DNA from: Paraconiothyrium sp. Pb-2020
Taxonomy: Eukaryota > Ascomycota > Dothideomycetes > Pleosporales > Didymosphaeriaceae
DNA length: 64,000 bases
Direction of reading: 5' to 3'
Assembly: GCA_022419385.1 (NCBI GenBank)
Contig: JAJUBI010000008.1
Location: 1,364,001-1,428,000, forward strand
Positions 1 to 11,500 of this stretch are shown in pieces. How positions within the stretch are numbered: position 1 is the stretch's first letter; the number at the start of each line of letters is the position of its first letter. The notes beneath the pieces were generated by a model, which did not search any database, was not told the DNA's origin, and saw only the letters and a list, made by a program, of their open reading frames with translations. Both the position numbers and the translations under genes were made by a program.

Positions 1-199
1 TCTACGGTCAGCGAACGTAGCTTTGCTGGGCTGCGCACCGGGCAGCTGGACATTTCCGGAGCTGTACAGTCAGATGCCAGCGATGCTAGAGGCGCTTGTC
101 AAGGGAGGTGTCAAGACAGATTTCGCTGTCAAGAAGCTGGAAGATGTGGAGGGCTGGTGGAATGAAACAGCTGGCCCAAGACAGCTCGTAAAGCCTTGA
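1..199 (+). CDS. 3' end of an unidentified gene (partial)
   Basis: The frame starting at base 2 is open from the window edge to a TGA at 197-199, giving about 65 C-terminal residues. They include a GCAPGSW stretch and end in PRQLVKP. The residue composition and smooth reading suggest real coding sequence rather than a chance ORF. The tail faintly resembles the C-terminus of medium-chain dehydrogenase/quinone-oxidoreductase-type enzymes (an amphipathic helix, then an EDVEGWW-like segment and a short terminal strand). No catalytic or cofactor motif lies inside the window, so this family guess is weak. The start and the rest of the gene lie to the left. No intron is seen in the visible part. Confidence 0.55.
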   Translation, partial: LRSANVALLGCAPGSWTFPELYSQMPAMLEALVKGGVKTDFAVKKLEDVEGWWNETAGPRQLVKP

Positions 200-1039
200 T
201 GTTTGGGATAGGAATTTCCAACTTTTCACTTTTGCTCTCGTATGGGGCAGATGCAGACTGGTAGTTGTAGTTTTGAGCACCGCATAGTAATAATAACAGA
301 ACAGTCGCATAAGACGCTGCCGTAAACTCCAGTCAAGTCATTCAAATCGCAGTTTACTCGCAAGAGTTTCTACATGATTATCAGCATGCGCCTCGTTCAA
401 TTTGCTCCTTCATATCACAACCCTTCTCAACGAGTTGTATGTCGCTTCGATTTCTTTATATTGTGCAAAATCTCATGGATTACCATATCAACTCATGTTA
501 ATATGTTTCATCATGCGTTTTACCCCGACCACAGGGATTGAGGCCTGAAATCATCCGATGTATGCATACTCGTAATCGCAATAAACACCGTATCCATCGT
601 CTCACGAATGTCCAAGTTCCATCATCACTGATCCTCGCAAGCCACGCCCCTCTCAACCAAGACGTGCGCCCATGGACCAACCACTGTTTTCGCCTGTGCA
701 GGGCTAGTGTCGTATATCTCGTATTTTGGCGCGACGGTCGGCGACACATCAACGCCACGCACATGATCGCGTGTCGCGGACGCGTGCCCTCAGACATTGA
801 TTCGTCGACGCGTTCCGTGTGCGACTTGCTCAGGCTAACCCCTCGTTCTGGCCTCAGTACGTGCGTGTTCGCTTGTCGAATACTCGTCATGGTGGCTCCA
901 AAGCGTCTGACTCACTGGAGATCGTGAAGCGGTCAAAGATTGACCTATAAAGATCGCTGCCTGCGGCGATGATCAGGCATAGACATCATACGCTCCGTCC
1001 ATCAACTAAGCAAGTCGAGTCTATTCCCTGTCAATAGCA
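200..1039. other. Intergenic; TATA box of the GFA-type gene
   Basis: No gene is recognised here. Two overlapping antisense ORFs of about 130 codons (498-890 minus, 538-927 plus) lack family resemblance and look like chance. TATAAAG at 946-952 lies 88 bp before the ATG at 1040 and fits a core promoter for that gene. Confidence 0.5.
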
Positions 1040-1511
1040 ATGTCTTCCGTCGACGCTTCAGAAACTCCTACTACGCCAAGCGCCACTTACACTGGTTCAT
1101 GTCATTGCGGTCACTTTACCTATACGGTCACGCAATCTCCCCCTCTCGATATTCCATCATGCGAAGTGACCGACTGCAACTGTAGCATTTGCTCTCGCAA
1201 TGGATACCTTTTCATCTACCCAAGTGAAAAGAACGTCACGTTCACGAGCGGCGCGAAAAGCGAATTCAAAGTACGTTGATAGCTTTGTTCTGTTCGCGAG
1301 ACTCAAACTGAAGTTGATATGTTTGTAGAAGTATTATTTCGGGACCCGTAAGTTCGCGCATTACTTCTGCGCTACGTGCGGTTCGAGCTGCATGGCGGAA
1401 AGCGAGGATCCGAATATGTACCCGGGGATTATAGCGGTCAATGTGAGGATGCTCCACGACCTGGACTTGAAAAGCTTGAATCTAAAGTCGGTCGATGGGA
1501 AGCGAATTTGA
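1040..1511 (+). CDS. GFA/CENP-V family zinc protein (glutathione-dependent formaldehyde-activating-like)
   Basis: Two exons, 1040-1270 and 1329-1511, join in phase 0 across a 58-bp intron (GTACGT...TTGTAG) to give 137 residues. The protein shows the zinc-binding cysteine pattern of the GFA/CENP-V fold: GSCHCG near residue 20, CNCSIC near residue 48, and FCATCGSSC in exon 2. The length suits a single-domain member. The founding enzyme joins glutathione and formaldehyde, but most fungal paralogues have no tested substrate, so only the fold can be claimed. It is probably cytosolic, since no signal peptide is seen. The start is the first ATG after a TATA box at 946-952. The family assignment is firm; the biochemical role is unknown. 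Confidence 0.9.
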
Positions 1512-1747
1512 AGGAGCAATCGTGATCGCACTGGTTCGAGAAGAGAACTGAATTGCCCAAATAATCGCTTAGGATGGTTGAAATTAACGATGGCGCGGTA
1601 TTATGAACTTGAGCATTATTCATTATCATATCTTCGTCTTATCAGTCTCGTTCTGGAATATGCGCGAGTCATGGTGGAATCCTGCATTTCATCCGTGTCG
1701 TCGCCAGAAAGTGCCTCCAGCCCACGATCAACGCTTTATCCTGGTTC

Positions 1748-2018
1748 TTAGTATCTCACGCCAGCATTCCCCGACGCGTAGTTCCGTTCCGTTTTCGAAA
1801 CGATGTACCAAGCGTGTAACACACCCGGAATCCAGCCTAGAATAGATAGACAGATGTTGATAAGGAAGTCGGTGCCGCAGCCCCTCTTGAGGAATACCGG
1901 AACAGGCGGAAGGAAGAGAGCAAGGAAGTAGAGAAGGACATCGCTCTATTACACGCGTTAGAGACAGAATACTTGAAGGCCAGAGAGGTTTTACTGTTGA
2001 TGATGGTTGGCGGGCCAT
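1748..2018 (-). CDS. PMP3: PMP3/UPF0057 plasma-membrane proteolipid
   Basis: Minus-strand exons 2018-1995 and 1945-1748 join in phase 0 across a 49-bp intron to give 73 residues. The exon 2 product carries the full family signature: FLPPVPVFLKRGCGTDFLIN followed by ICLSILGWIPGVLHAWYI. These form two hydrophobic segments with the invariant RGCG turn. The protein starts MARQPSST and ends NAGVRY. PMP3 proteins are small plasma-membrane proteolipids; in yeast, loss of PMP3 hyperpolarises the membrane and raises sensitivity to cations. The N-terminal exon is only eight codons, and the join is supported by phase, a GTAAAA donor and a TAATAG acceptor. A longer ORF through this intron on the same strand is a read-through artefact. 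Confidence 0.93.
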
Positions 2019-4826
2019 GGTGTTCGTGCGGATAGAGGGTAGACGAGCAGTCGTGATTGGTGCGCGTTGCTCGTGCTGGTGGATTGCAGAGGTAGGTCTG
2101 TTGTGGCGGAGAAATGTCTGTGTGGCTTCAGAGCATGGAGTTCGCTCTTTAAATTCGCAACCTGGCAACCTGTTCGCAACCCAGCATCAAGCCATTGATG
2201 ACGCGGTTTCGACCAAGGTCGTGGACCCGCACCCCTGCTCCTGGAACGCTCGGAAGCGCTAAATCCGCTGCGCTTCATTACAGCCCTGCCGTTTGCCGGC
2301 ATGTTTAAAGAACAACGAATGAAATTGCTGTCTACCAAATTTTCGCCGCTGTGTAGCACAGCCACATATGATTACGCTGAGTCTCTGTCGTACGCCACGG
2401 CTTCCGAGATGCTTTCACACACAACCAGGATCGTAACAATACACGTACACGGACGCTTGACAGTGGCGTTGAGGGTTGTCCAGTGGCCACTGCAAAGGAC
2501 TTACGAAACGTGAAGCGTCTAACCATCTCTTTTCTTCAGCAGTGGCCGAGAGAACAGACCTACCGATATCTTACTTTCATATACTCGGATTCATTCATTC
2601 AGCCCGGCTTTCTTATCATGGGCCTCGCCTTCTAGAGTACGTGAATTTCATGCCACAATTTCAAAAGCTTCTCCTTCAATCGAAATGCTACGCAACGAAA
2701 CGTTACGTACTCGAACTAATCAATGTCTGCCTTACTTTCAAAAACATTTGGGCGGTGCCACCAGCTTGCGCAAAAACGAAGGTTGCATCAGTTCCTCTGT
2801 AGTCGCATCGCGTTGCCACCTACACGCATAGGTGTTCGCCTACAGTCCATGTCCACCCTATCTAAAGGGCATCCTCCAAGTTGCACCTCTACCACTTTGA
2901 TTCGGCCATCCAACTTGATCTGTATCCTGATCATCATCGCTAGCCAATTTCACTGATGGATGTAGCGTAGAAGTCTGTTGCCCTTGATCTATCTCCAAGT
3001 CTCTGCGTGGCGATCATGGCCGTCAGACAATTTCGTGACACCGGTCTCAGCTCCGAGACTTTCGACCGAAGATCTGAAGTGGCATTGCAGAGACCAATTA
3101 GAGGTGATAACGCTCAGGGTGAGATATTCAATCTCACAAGGGCCGACGTGCGCAAGGTAAGTCATGCACGAAGGAGTCTGAACGAGCATGCGGTTGGTAT
3201 CGTTGTGATCTTCATTGGAGACGTGCGATGGGATCTAAACTTTAGTGTTTCATCTAGCGGGACACTGGCGGGCCTGAAGTGGTCAGAAGCAATTCACGAG
3301 CACCAAATCCTTCGCATAGTTGATAAACGAGAGGAGAATTAGGCTGGCTGCCGTTGGTAGCCTACAGATTACTCTGAATGACATCAATCGGTTCAAATTA
3401 TGTTTCCAATCTGAAGTTGGCACTTACTCCAGCCCTCAGAACAGCTTTGATACCATTATATTCAGCACGTTTCTAGCTCAGCGTAGCTAGCTCTCTTTTT
3501 ACCTCTCGCTCAAGCTAAGTACCATAATACTCAAGCATACGGATACTAAACTATACCCTATTGTGTGCCTGAACATGATCGTCCAGCGCTTGCCTGAATC
3601 CTCGAAACAAGATGATCAAGATTAAACTTAGCCTTCTAGGTCCAAGGCCGATTTACTGTTTGAAGCAAACAATGCGCACTACGCTGTAGTTGACATGGAC
3701 TCGAATGCACCAAAACGTAAGAGCTAAGATCTTAAGCTCGTGCTCAAGAACAGGACCTAGTTCCTGGTCCCTGGGTAGGCTGAGAAAGGATGTAAAAGGA
3801 TCACCACAAAGGCGGGGTCCTTACCGAAGCACTGATCGCTCCTTCAACTAGACAGAGGACCCAATGGCATCAGACTTAGGTACTAGTGTCGTAATACATA
3901 GGTCTTCTGCACCTCGAGTTTAACTGGATGCGGTAGGTAACACAATGTAAACTCATTGATCCCTCCGCGGAACATATCCCCAACGCTGAGCAGCTAATCA
4001 CCCACACGGACTCAATGTTTCAGATTTAGCCAATAGTCAATACCGTTGCGCTTTAGCATCATGTGGTACGCGTTTTGTTCCCGTGTGGCGGGGGCTAAGG
4101 CGCCCAGTTCCCCCGCGAAAGACCCCAGTCATCTCTAGATCCGTAGTCGCAGCATTCTGCAAGGTGGTCAAGCATTGTTTCGAATGCTTATTTTCTTGGA
4201 CGCATGTCTCGGTCAGTAATCTATGGCACGGACATAGATCGGGGCCGTCACTAGTGCGGTGAGATTCATATTGATGTAGTAAAGTGCATACTCGTATACT
4301 AACATAGGTAAAGGTCAAATTCGTGGAGTAGAGTCTATTCTAGTCGTATAATTGATTCATCCACTTGTCAGTGATAGAATGAATAAAAGTCGCCCTTTAC
4401 TAAAATCGTAACGTATCTACAGAGTACACAGAGCTTACTGACTCTGAGCTTGATATCGATGTTGATCGATAATATTCCATCGATGGACGAAGGAGAAGGC
4501 CGCTTCTCGAGTATTCGGAGTTTCAGACTGAGAGATGAGGTCAGGTTCCTCTTTGACGATCCTTCGTACAGCTGACGAGAGATGTTGAACTATGTTGCGA
4601 CGACCAATTGATCCCTCACGGTGCCATTCTAGCCATTCCTTTCATGATGGCATATCCTTGCATTCATTGATGACGGACTACGTTTGGAAGAGCTTGATAT
4701 GTATATAAAGTCGACTTGTGTCCTCTACAGCTCCCTCTGCCAACCAACATCTCACACTCACCCATCGAGCTACGAAATCCAAACACAAGTCCCTCCCTAC
4801 AAAACCATCCTTCCTTTCCAGCCACT
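2019..4826. other. Long gene-poor stretch; TATA box near its right end
   Basis: About 2.8 kb without a recognisable gene. ORFs of 60-124 codons occur on both strands (for example 3007-3342 plus, 4037-4318 minus), but none resembles a family and none joins to neighbours by plausible splicing. From about 3340 onward the sequence looks AT-richer than the genes. TATATAA at 4702-4708 is followed by a CT/CA-rich stretch and is the likely core promoter of the small secreted protein gene at 4827. No terminal repeats or transposase remnants were seen. Confidence 0.5.
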
Positions 4827-5121
4827 ATGCGTTTTACCGCTATCCTTGCTGTCCTCGCTGTCACAGCATCTGCAGCCCCTGCGACCTCTAGAAGTCTCGC
4901 TGTTTTGAAGCGAGATGTAGCTGCTGGTAGGTAACAATCTTGCCATCCTATCATCTTGACCATAGCAGTCGTGCAACTTTGAATTTCCAGCTAACAGTCT
5001 CTAAACAGCTGCCGACGCTTGCAGGGACCTTGATGCCTACCAAACCTGCACTGCCAATTGCAGCGGCCTTGCTCCAGGCTTTGCCTGCACCCTCGACTGC
5101 CTCATCGCTTACTGCGCTTAG
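4827..5121 (+). CDS. Small secreted six-cysteine peptide, Kex2-type precursor
   Basis: Two exons, 4827-4926 and 5009-5121, join in phase 1 across an 82-bp intron (GTAGGT donor, CTAAC-like branch site, AAACAG acceptor) to give 70 residues. Residues 1-17 form a clear signal peptide starting MRFTAILAVLAV with an ASAAP cleavage context. A short pro-segment follows and ends in LKR at about residue 28-30, a classic kexin site. The predicted mature part of about 40 residues has six cysteines (contexts DAC, QTC, ANC, FAC, LDC, AYC), suited to three disulphides. I recognise no family. Size, secretion signal and cysteine density fit a secreted effector, antimicrobial or signalling peptide; that role is inference. 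A TATA box lies 118 bp upstream. The other donor, at 4931, breaks the frame, which supports this model. Confidence 0.8.
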
Positions 5122-6134
5122 CTTTCTGTAACTAGCTTGAGGTGATAGTGCCGCTCCAGAGCCCATGCCGACGGCGGAACGCAGTGGTCATTTCTCATCT
5201 TGTTGGGCTACTTGCCAAGCAGCCCTTTTCATGTACCCTTATCAGGGCCACCAGTGGCAGTTGGGTCGTTCTCAGGGGTACACGTGGCCCGTAAAGTATT
5301 GAAGCCTGTAGGGAGGCTAGCCGCTCGTTACTTCTTATGTACATAAACTGGAAATGATATACTCCGCAGCAAAGTCACGCCTTCGACTTGTTCTGACCGA
5401 AAAATAAGTCTTTGATTAGACCAGTCAGAGCTGGCCAGCGAGTTTGAACTGTAACGATTGAAAACGTCCCTTTGTTTCCTAATTAGCGAAGTCAATTCCA
5501 CCAGCGTAGTCAACTCAACACGAAAAGTCACTTCACTGAAATCAAATAGTCTCCAAACGGTTACTCACTTATATGGGCTATTTGATATCCGAGAAAACGG
5601 TATAAGCGGATTTAGAGACGGAGGGGAGTATATGCTGCATGTGACGCTTGAGGTGCACTCACCGGCGTTGGGATCAGAAAGAAAAGGAACAATGAAGCCA
5701 CTTTCGACGAGGCCACTTTCGACGAGGCTCCGTAATACAACTGGACTGTTCACCAAACAGCATGCACTACTGTTATGGACTGAAAATCTACGTTGTTGGT
5801 GTTAATGTTGATAGCTGATATTCACCGTTCGCTCGAATACTATCCTGCTGCAAATTTCTTGCCAGCAATCACCACGGTGTTACTAACGACACCGATATGC
5901 ACTCAGATGCAGCCCATGCTAAGACACCATCGTCCAGAACAGCTTTGAATCCGCTATCTACTTCGGTAGTCGCATCGTGTTTTCACCTCTTCTCCCCGGC
6001 TAGATGCCCTTGTGGAATCGTCAAGGGGTGCTATTATACAGCCAACAAGACTATTCGGTGCTGTCGCTACACTCCACCCCTGTTCAGGTGTCAATTGAGT
6101 TAACTGGCCCGAATTCAGCATAAACAGGCGTCAG
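5122..6134. other. Intergenic, no gene recognised
   Basis: About 1 kb between the secreted peptide and the minus-strand ORF. ORFs up to 115 codons (5458-5805 plus) show no family features. The only structure noticed is a perfect 15-bp tandem duplication, unit GCCACTTTCGACGAG, at 5697-5726. Confidence 0.45.
5697..5726. repeat. Perfect 2 x 15-bp tandem duplication
   Basis: GCCACTTTCGACGAG occurs twice head to tail (5697-5711 and 5712-5726). It is isolated in non-coding sequence and is probably a slippage product. Confidence 0.85.
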
Positions 6135-6635
6135 CTACCTATCACCGACGCCTTGAGCAAGCCTCTGGAACTCAAAGTACACCGTCAGATGAGTATCGAC
6201 CTGGAACCTCTTAGTCCTCATATAGTCCATCGTATAGCCTTCTTCAAGCTGCGCGTGCATATTGTTTTGGATATAGTGCAACAAGACGGTGATAGATGGA
6301 TTGGGTATAGGCACTGCAATACGGGCCGTAGTCGGGGTGGTTGGGTCTCTAATCCCGCCTTGTGTCGACCGCCCGCCGTGACTCGATCGTTTGCCTTGGA
6401 GAGTGACCGTCACACTGGAATAGCGCCTCTGGTCGATAATTCTGTACTCGCCGTCGAGTTGAATGCCTGTAGGGTACTTCAAGTTTAGGCCCTTGACGAT
6501 ACGTTCGCAATCACTCTGAAACAGGGCGAAGGTTTGCTTGATTTGTGTTTGCTTCTCTTCGATTAAGTGGGTACCGTAGTTTCCCGAAGTATCAGAACCG
6601 CTCATTGTAGTCCCTTCGCTTGTTGTCGAGCTCAT
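6135..6635 (-). CDS. Hypothetical protein, 166 residues, single exon
   Basis: An uninterrupted minus-strand ORF runs from an ATG at 6635 to a stop at 6135. The first 20 residues are Ser/Thr/Gly-rich (MSSTTSEGTTMSGSDTSG). A helical, charged segment around EEKQTQIKQTFALFQSDCER follows. A strand-rich part with YRIIDQRRYSSVTVTLQGK comes next, and the C-terminal third contains YFEFQRLAQG. There is no signal peptide or membrane segment. I do not recognise a family. Balanced composition, lack of low complexity beyond the N-terminus and a length well above chance in this region favour a real gene, probably lineage-restricted. It stands alone in a gene-poor region, so context gives no clue to its role. 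Confidence 0.55.
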   Translation of the reverse strand: MSSTTSEGTTMSGSDTSGNYGTHLIEEKQTQIKQTFALFQSDCERIVKGLNLKYPTGIQLDGEYRIIDQRRYSSVTVTLQGKRSSHGGRSTQGGIRDPTTPTTARIAVPIPNPSITVLLHYIQNNMHAQLEEGYTMDYMRTKRFQVDTHLTVYFEFQRLAQGVGDR

Positions 6636-8586
6636 GTTTTGGCTTTGACGTTTCCTTCGGAGAGTTCTGGGAGGCGCAAGCGCGGGTTCGGAACGGGAAG
6701 GTAGGACACCAGGCGACTCCGATATTTAGCGTTTGGTTGTTGCGTGGCAGGGACGATCTCTATGTGGTGCAGAAGACACCGAATGCTGTTTCCGGCTTTG
6801 TTTCAAACGGTCTGCAACTGCCGCTACGTGGAGCCTAGAGAAAGATGTCTCTGACTGTGTAGCCTTGCATGCCGTCGTCCATGGGTAATACGTCAGGTTG
6901 GAGGATGGTGAGGTGTCGAGTTCGCAGCTCGTACTTGAGGAAGTCGTATGGTAAGTCAATCTAGACAGTGCGTAGGGGTATTCGGAGGCGGACAAAGCCG
7001 CAGTCCAGGCTTTACATATATGAAAGAATTTTGCAGGCATAATCGCCTACCCCTGGATGCCATCATATCTCCACGGGCTCCACAACCCGCAAAATTGTCT
7101 AGCACCGCCGCCGTTGTAAGATGCAGTAACTATGCTGCAAGATAGGCGCGTCGGTGTGAATCCTTTGCCGCGGCAGATTGCTTTATGGGTCACATGGCAA
7201 CCAAAGCCTACGTGTCACCACATGACACTTCAGCAGTAAACATGATTACGAGTGGCGAACGTCATGGAAAGTACCTTCATATCGTACTTTGAAATTCGAA
7301 AGACAGCCTTCACTCTGAAGAAGCCTCCATGTTTGCACCGAGAAATACCCAATTTGTCGGAGCCTTCTCGGACTATGTTCAACAGCTGTTAGGCCCCCTT
7401 CAAACAAGTGCTTGACAGACCTCGCTACCTTTTGAAGGGTAAACCCGTGTAAAATCCGTTGGAATCTACCTCAAGCAGATCGTCTACGGAAAGAGGTGGG
7501 TACACAATGTCCACAAAGGGGAAGTGAATACATGCGCTAGGGCGAATGAGGCGCCGGAATACGAAACCAAGATAGGGAAGAGGACCCACGATAGCCGATA
7601 TACCACTGCACCATGTCAATTCATTATCTTTTGATCTTTTCCTGCAGGTACCGGGTAACCAGCTCCACAAAGTAGCCACGGCGGCAATTCGCCAGGAGGA
7701 CCAATGGTGAAACAAGATCTAAATTATCACGTCAAAGTCAGAACGACTTGGATCATATTACTATCTTCCAGGCACTACCGTAGAAGCTGTCACCCTAACT
7801 CAGCCTAGCGTATATCAGTACCCCATCTTCGTCTTGTGATCCGGTCACGCTTATCACTGTCTATGTCCGTACTAGGGCCAACTGCGTTAGTCGAACGGTT
7901 ATACTTGATTTTCCACGGTATAAAGCAAGCCGAGATCATCCCAAAAGATGCGATTCTGAGCGTGTACATACATATTTGATCACCCCACCTGAAAGTTTAG
8001 TTAATACAAATTCGCGGATCGAACCTACTGGAAGAGACCCAACCTAAATAGCCAGGATACGACTGGACGTGACTACATCGTGCGGTCACTACCTTGCCAC
8101 GACATCCATATTCTTAACCGGACTTCCAGATGTATCACCGCTGCATTCTGTCTAGCATAACTTCACCTCCGCATCCATTAGCGAGCTTGCAATCGATAGT
8201 TCCCAAAGCGAATGTGGCTGCAGTAACATGTCTAGCAGACTCCATCAATCATGCACGGCCGTCATCCGGCGGAGCCTTCACCTGCCGCACTCTGACGATT
8301 GAGCAGACAACACATCAAGATGCAAGAACCAAATTTTACAATGCTGATATAGTGAGAGACGCCAACTGCTCACTCTCGACCAGTCAATACATCAACCCTT
8401 CCCCTATGCAATGAAGCTACAGCAGCAGAAGAGGTATATAACGGCGCTCGAACGAAACGAAAATGCAAACCGAACCAGAGCAAAGCAGAACAATGCGACC
8501 CAGACCCTCCTTTTTTAACCCAATTTCCCAATCATCCGTCAATTATCAACATAGTATCATAACCATAACATCATATACAAAACCAA
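6636..8586. other. Gene-poor stretch downstream of the PhoD-like gene
   Basis: About 1.95 kb with no recognised gene. ORFs such as 7425-7715 minus and 8130-8414 plus have no family features. The right end (about 8430-8586) should hold the 3' UTR of the minus-strand PhoD-like gene. The motif GGTTCGATCC on the minus strand near 8018-8027 resembles a tRNA B box, but no T-arm pairing and no A box accompany it. Confidence 0.45.
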
Positions 8587-11500
8587 TTACTTCCAAAACT
8601 TGAACTTACTCTTCTTTGGGGGCACAAAACTCTCCACGCTATCCCCATCATCTCCCGTGCGATAACTCCTCTCATCGGCACTATCCTCCTCATCGCTATC
8701 TGCATACTTCCCTCTGCCTAAATACTTCGCTCCAACGCCCGCGGACCCATTCCTCGCACCCTGCGCAAAGTACCCGTCGCCGCCAGTGTCGTCCCTTGCC
8801 TGCATATCGCGTCTCGAGTACGGACTCTCAGGCCCTGCACCTACGATAGCCGGATGCGGCGGATAGCTATCGCGCTTGGAGCGACTGGGCGTGTGCGCAA
8901 GTACATGCGCCTCATGCTCGAATCTCTCGCCACGGTGCTGGTTGAGGATGCCGCCCATGCTGCGCCTGTGGACCTTGCAGTCTGGATCCTGTGGATGAGG
9001 ATATGATTGTTCCTCTGAGCGTCGGGTCGGTAATTGGGATGAGTGGGATGCGTTGGTGTTGGGCACCCGGGAGGAGCCTGAGCGGGACGGAAGAGCGGCG
9101 GTCTGCGTTTGGACATTGTTGTAGGTAGCTACGGGGGCACTGACGTGTCGTTGTCGTTGGGCCGCCACAGACTCCCATGCAGAAGTCGACGGGGCGCTCG
9201 GCGCATGATGCGAGGAGCCGATATCTACGCTTTGTCGGCGGTTTTGGGGGTCGCTTGGTGCGGCGCGGCCGGATGCGGGTCCTGTATCTGTGGGAGGATG
9301 AGGGTCAGCATGAGGAGGTTGGACTTGAGAGGAAGCGCGCTTGCGGTTTGTAAAGCCTGGGATGATGATCCTCGGGCCCACTGTGTACCTCTGACGTGCG
9401 CGCTCCTCCTCGTCCATTTCCTCTTCGCTACCACTCTCGCTCTCCGACCCTTCAGTGTGTGAATATCCATCATCGCCTACTGTACGACGAGGACGTCGCT
9501 TTCCACCAAAAACTCCAAAAACACTGCTGATACGAGATTTGCGTCGCTCCTTCCTTTCCTCAATACCGGCTTCAGGGGCGGTATAGTCCAACGCAGGCAC
9601 GAGAAGGCGGTAAGGCGTTGTGATACCGGCCGGATCGTGTTGCGAAACTTCTAGATTGAGACAGATATCCAGGCCGCCCGCCAGGTTGATCGGCTCTCCT
9701 CCGCGCCTCACACCCTTCTTACCCAAAACGCTTGGGCGGCGATAAAAGTTAGGTGGACCGCCTGGTGAATCATCAGTGAGCGAATGGCGTTGTGCCGGTA
9801 CACTATGTGTCGACCCAGGAGCATTGACACTATCGACCGAAGCTCTCCGCTTGAAGAGTGACGTAAGTGAGTTTCGCCGAGAGCGAGGGCGCTCAGGTCG
9901 TTCAGGTGAGAACGATGACTGAGGTTGCGTTTGACGGTCATGCGCAACAGTATTTGCTGGATTATTGTAGTAAGAAATAGGAGGACCCCGCTCCTGTCGT
10001 CTGCCCCCAGTTCCACTCAACCGTCGGACCATTTTACCAGGGGTATAATCCGACAGTGTCCTTGTAAGCCGTGGTCCATCCGCGCCTGACGATGCAGGTG
10101 GCGTGTCTGGCGGTGTACTTCCCGGATTGTACGCTCGCAGACTGCACCAATTTCGACGTTGAAGCAAGTGGACATTGTTTCTTTTCTTTCCGTCAACATC
10201 GTGGGTGAAGAGAGGGATCATGTCTTCGTCCGTGTCTGAATTAAGATGGTGCACCTTGTTACGCTTGTTGATGATGTCCGCCATAATTTCAGGAGGCGGT
10301 GTGTTGACAATAGCGGAAGATACGACGTTTGGCATATAGCGATGATCCTTGTCCTTCGGAATATTCAGCTTCTTGTTGGAATAGAACTGACCAACAGCAG
10401 CCAGATGAACGTCGCCACCAAGAATAGTAACACGGACTGACTTGGTGCGTGCAATGTGTTGTAGCTCGTGTATAAGCCAGTTGCGCTCACCCTTGTGGTG
10501 TTTTGCCGTCCAGTGGTCGTCAAGATCATCAAGAATCTCGACGCCACCATCGAACTTGTTCACGAAACCACCCAGAAGACCCATGCGGCCCAATGCTTTG
10601 ACAGGATCCATGAGCCTGCTAGTGAGGATGTTTTCAAGGAAGTTCAGTCGAGGATACGCAATGGGAACGCCGAGCAGAACTATCAAGTGCTTGGTTTCGC
10701 CTTGGACAATCTCTTCCTCAAGACGATCAAAGATGTTGTCGTATGATTCTTCTGTAATGATCTCGTCTCGTTGGCGTTCAGTGCGACAGTCAAGGCCAAG
10801 GAATGCTACTTCTCTGCCGAGCTGCATGAAAACACTTCGAGATTGCTCTTTGATATAGGGTCCTGGACGAGCACCAAGAACCCATGAAGGTTCCGTCGCC
10901 CGTGTTTCGGTTGGCACAGATTGATGCTGGAAAAGCATATAGTACTTGAAGGCGACGGCACCAAGGCCGGTGAACACAGGCGTCTCCATGAAATGATGGG
11001 GATAGGAGCCATATCCCTAGACATGTTATTAGTTTCAACCTGAGTTAAAGAAAAGGGTACTTACATCGATAATGTCATGATCGTCCCAGATGTTGATCAT
11101 GGGTATCTGAGAGTTCGCCAGTCCGAAGAGACCTTGGGAGAACCACATTGAATAACGATCCAGATAGAACTGTTCTAGCTCGTTCTGCAGCTCTTCCGAG
11201 AAAGGAGCCCGATGTTTTTGCCAGACATTGTTACTTTCCGTCCATTGTCTAAAGAGCGTTGTATCGCGCATCGCTGCATCATTATAGATCTGATCTCCAC
11301 CGCCAATCATAACATGGAATGGCCGGGTCTGATGATTGTTCAGTACGTCTCGCCACATGGGATCCGGACCGCAGAATTCTTTCGAGTCAACGCTTAGCGA
11401 GAACCCGTTGCAGCTGTGGAACATGATGTTCATCGTTTCGCCTCTCGCAGGGACCCAGAAGCCAATGGCGGGTCCACGGTTGATCCTGTATGCGATGCGC

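Noticed and set aside
498..927. Overlapping 130- and 129-codon ORFs on opposite strands
   Set aside because: Neither resembles a family, they are mutually antisense, and the residue mix is Arg/Thr/Cys-heavy as expected from chance.
1728..2365. 146- and 124-codon minus ORFs
   Set aside because: They read through or out of frame with the PMP3 exons; the spliced PMP3 model explains the conserved sequence.
8000..8050. Minus-strand GGTTCGATCC resembling a tRNA B box
   Set aside because: The flanks do not pair as a T stem and no A box lies at the right distance upstream.
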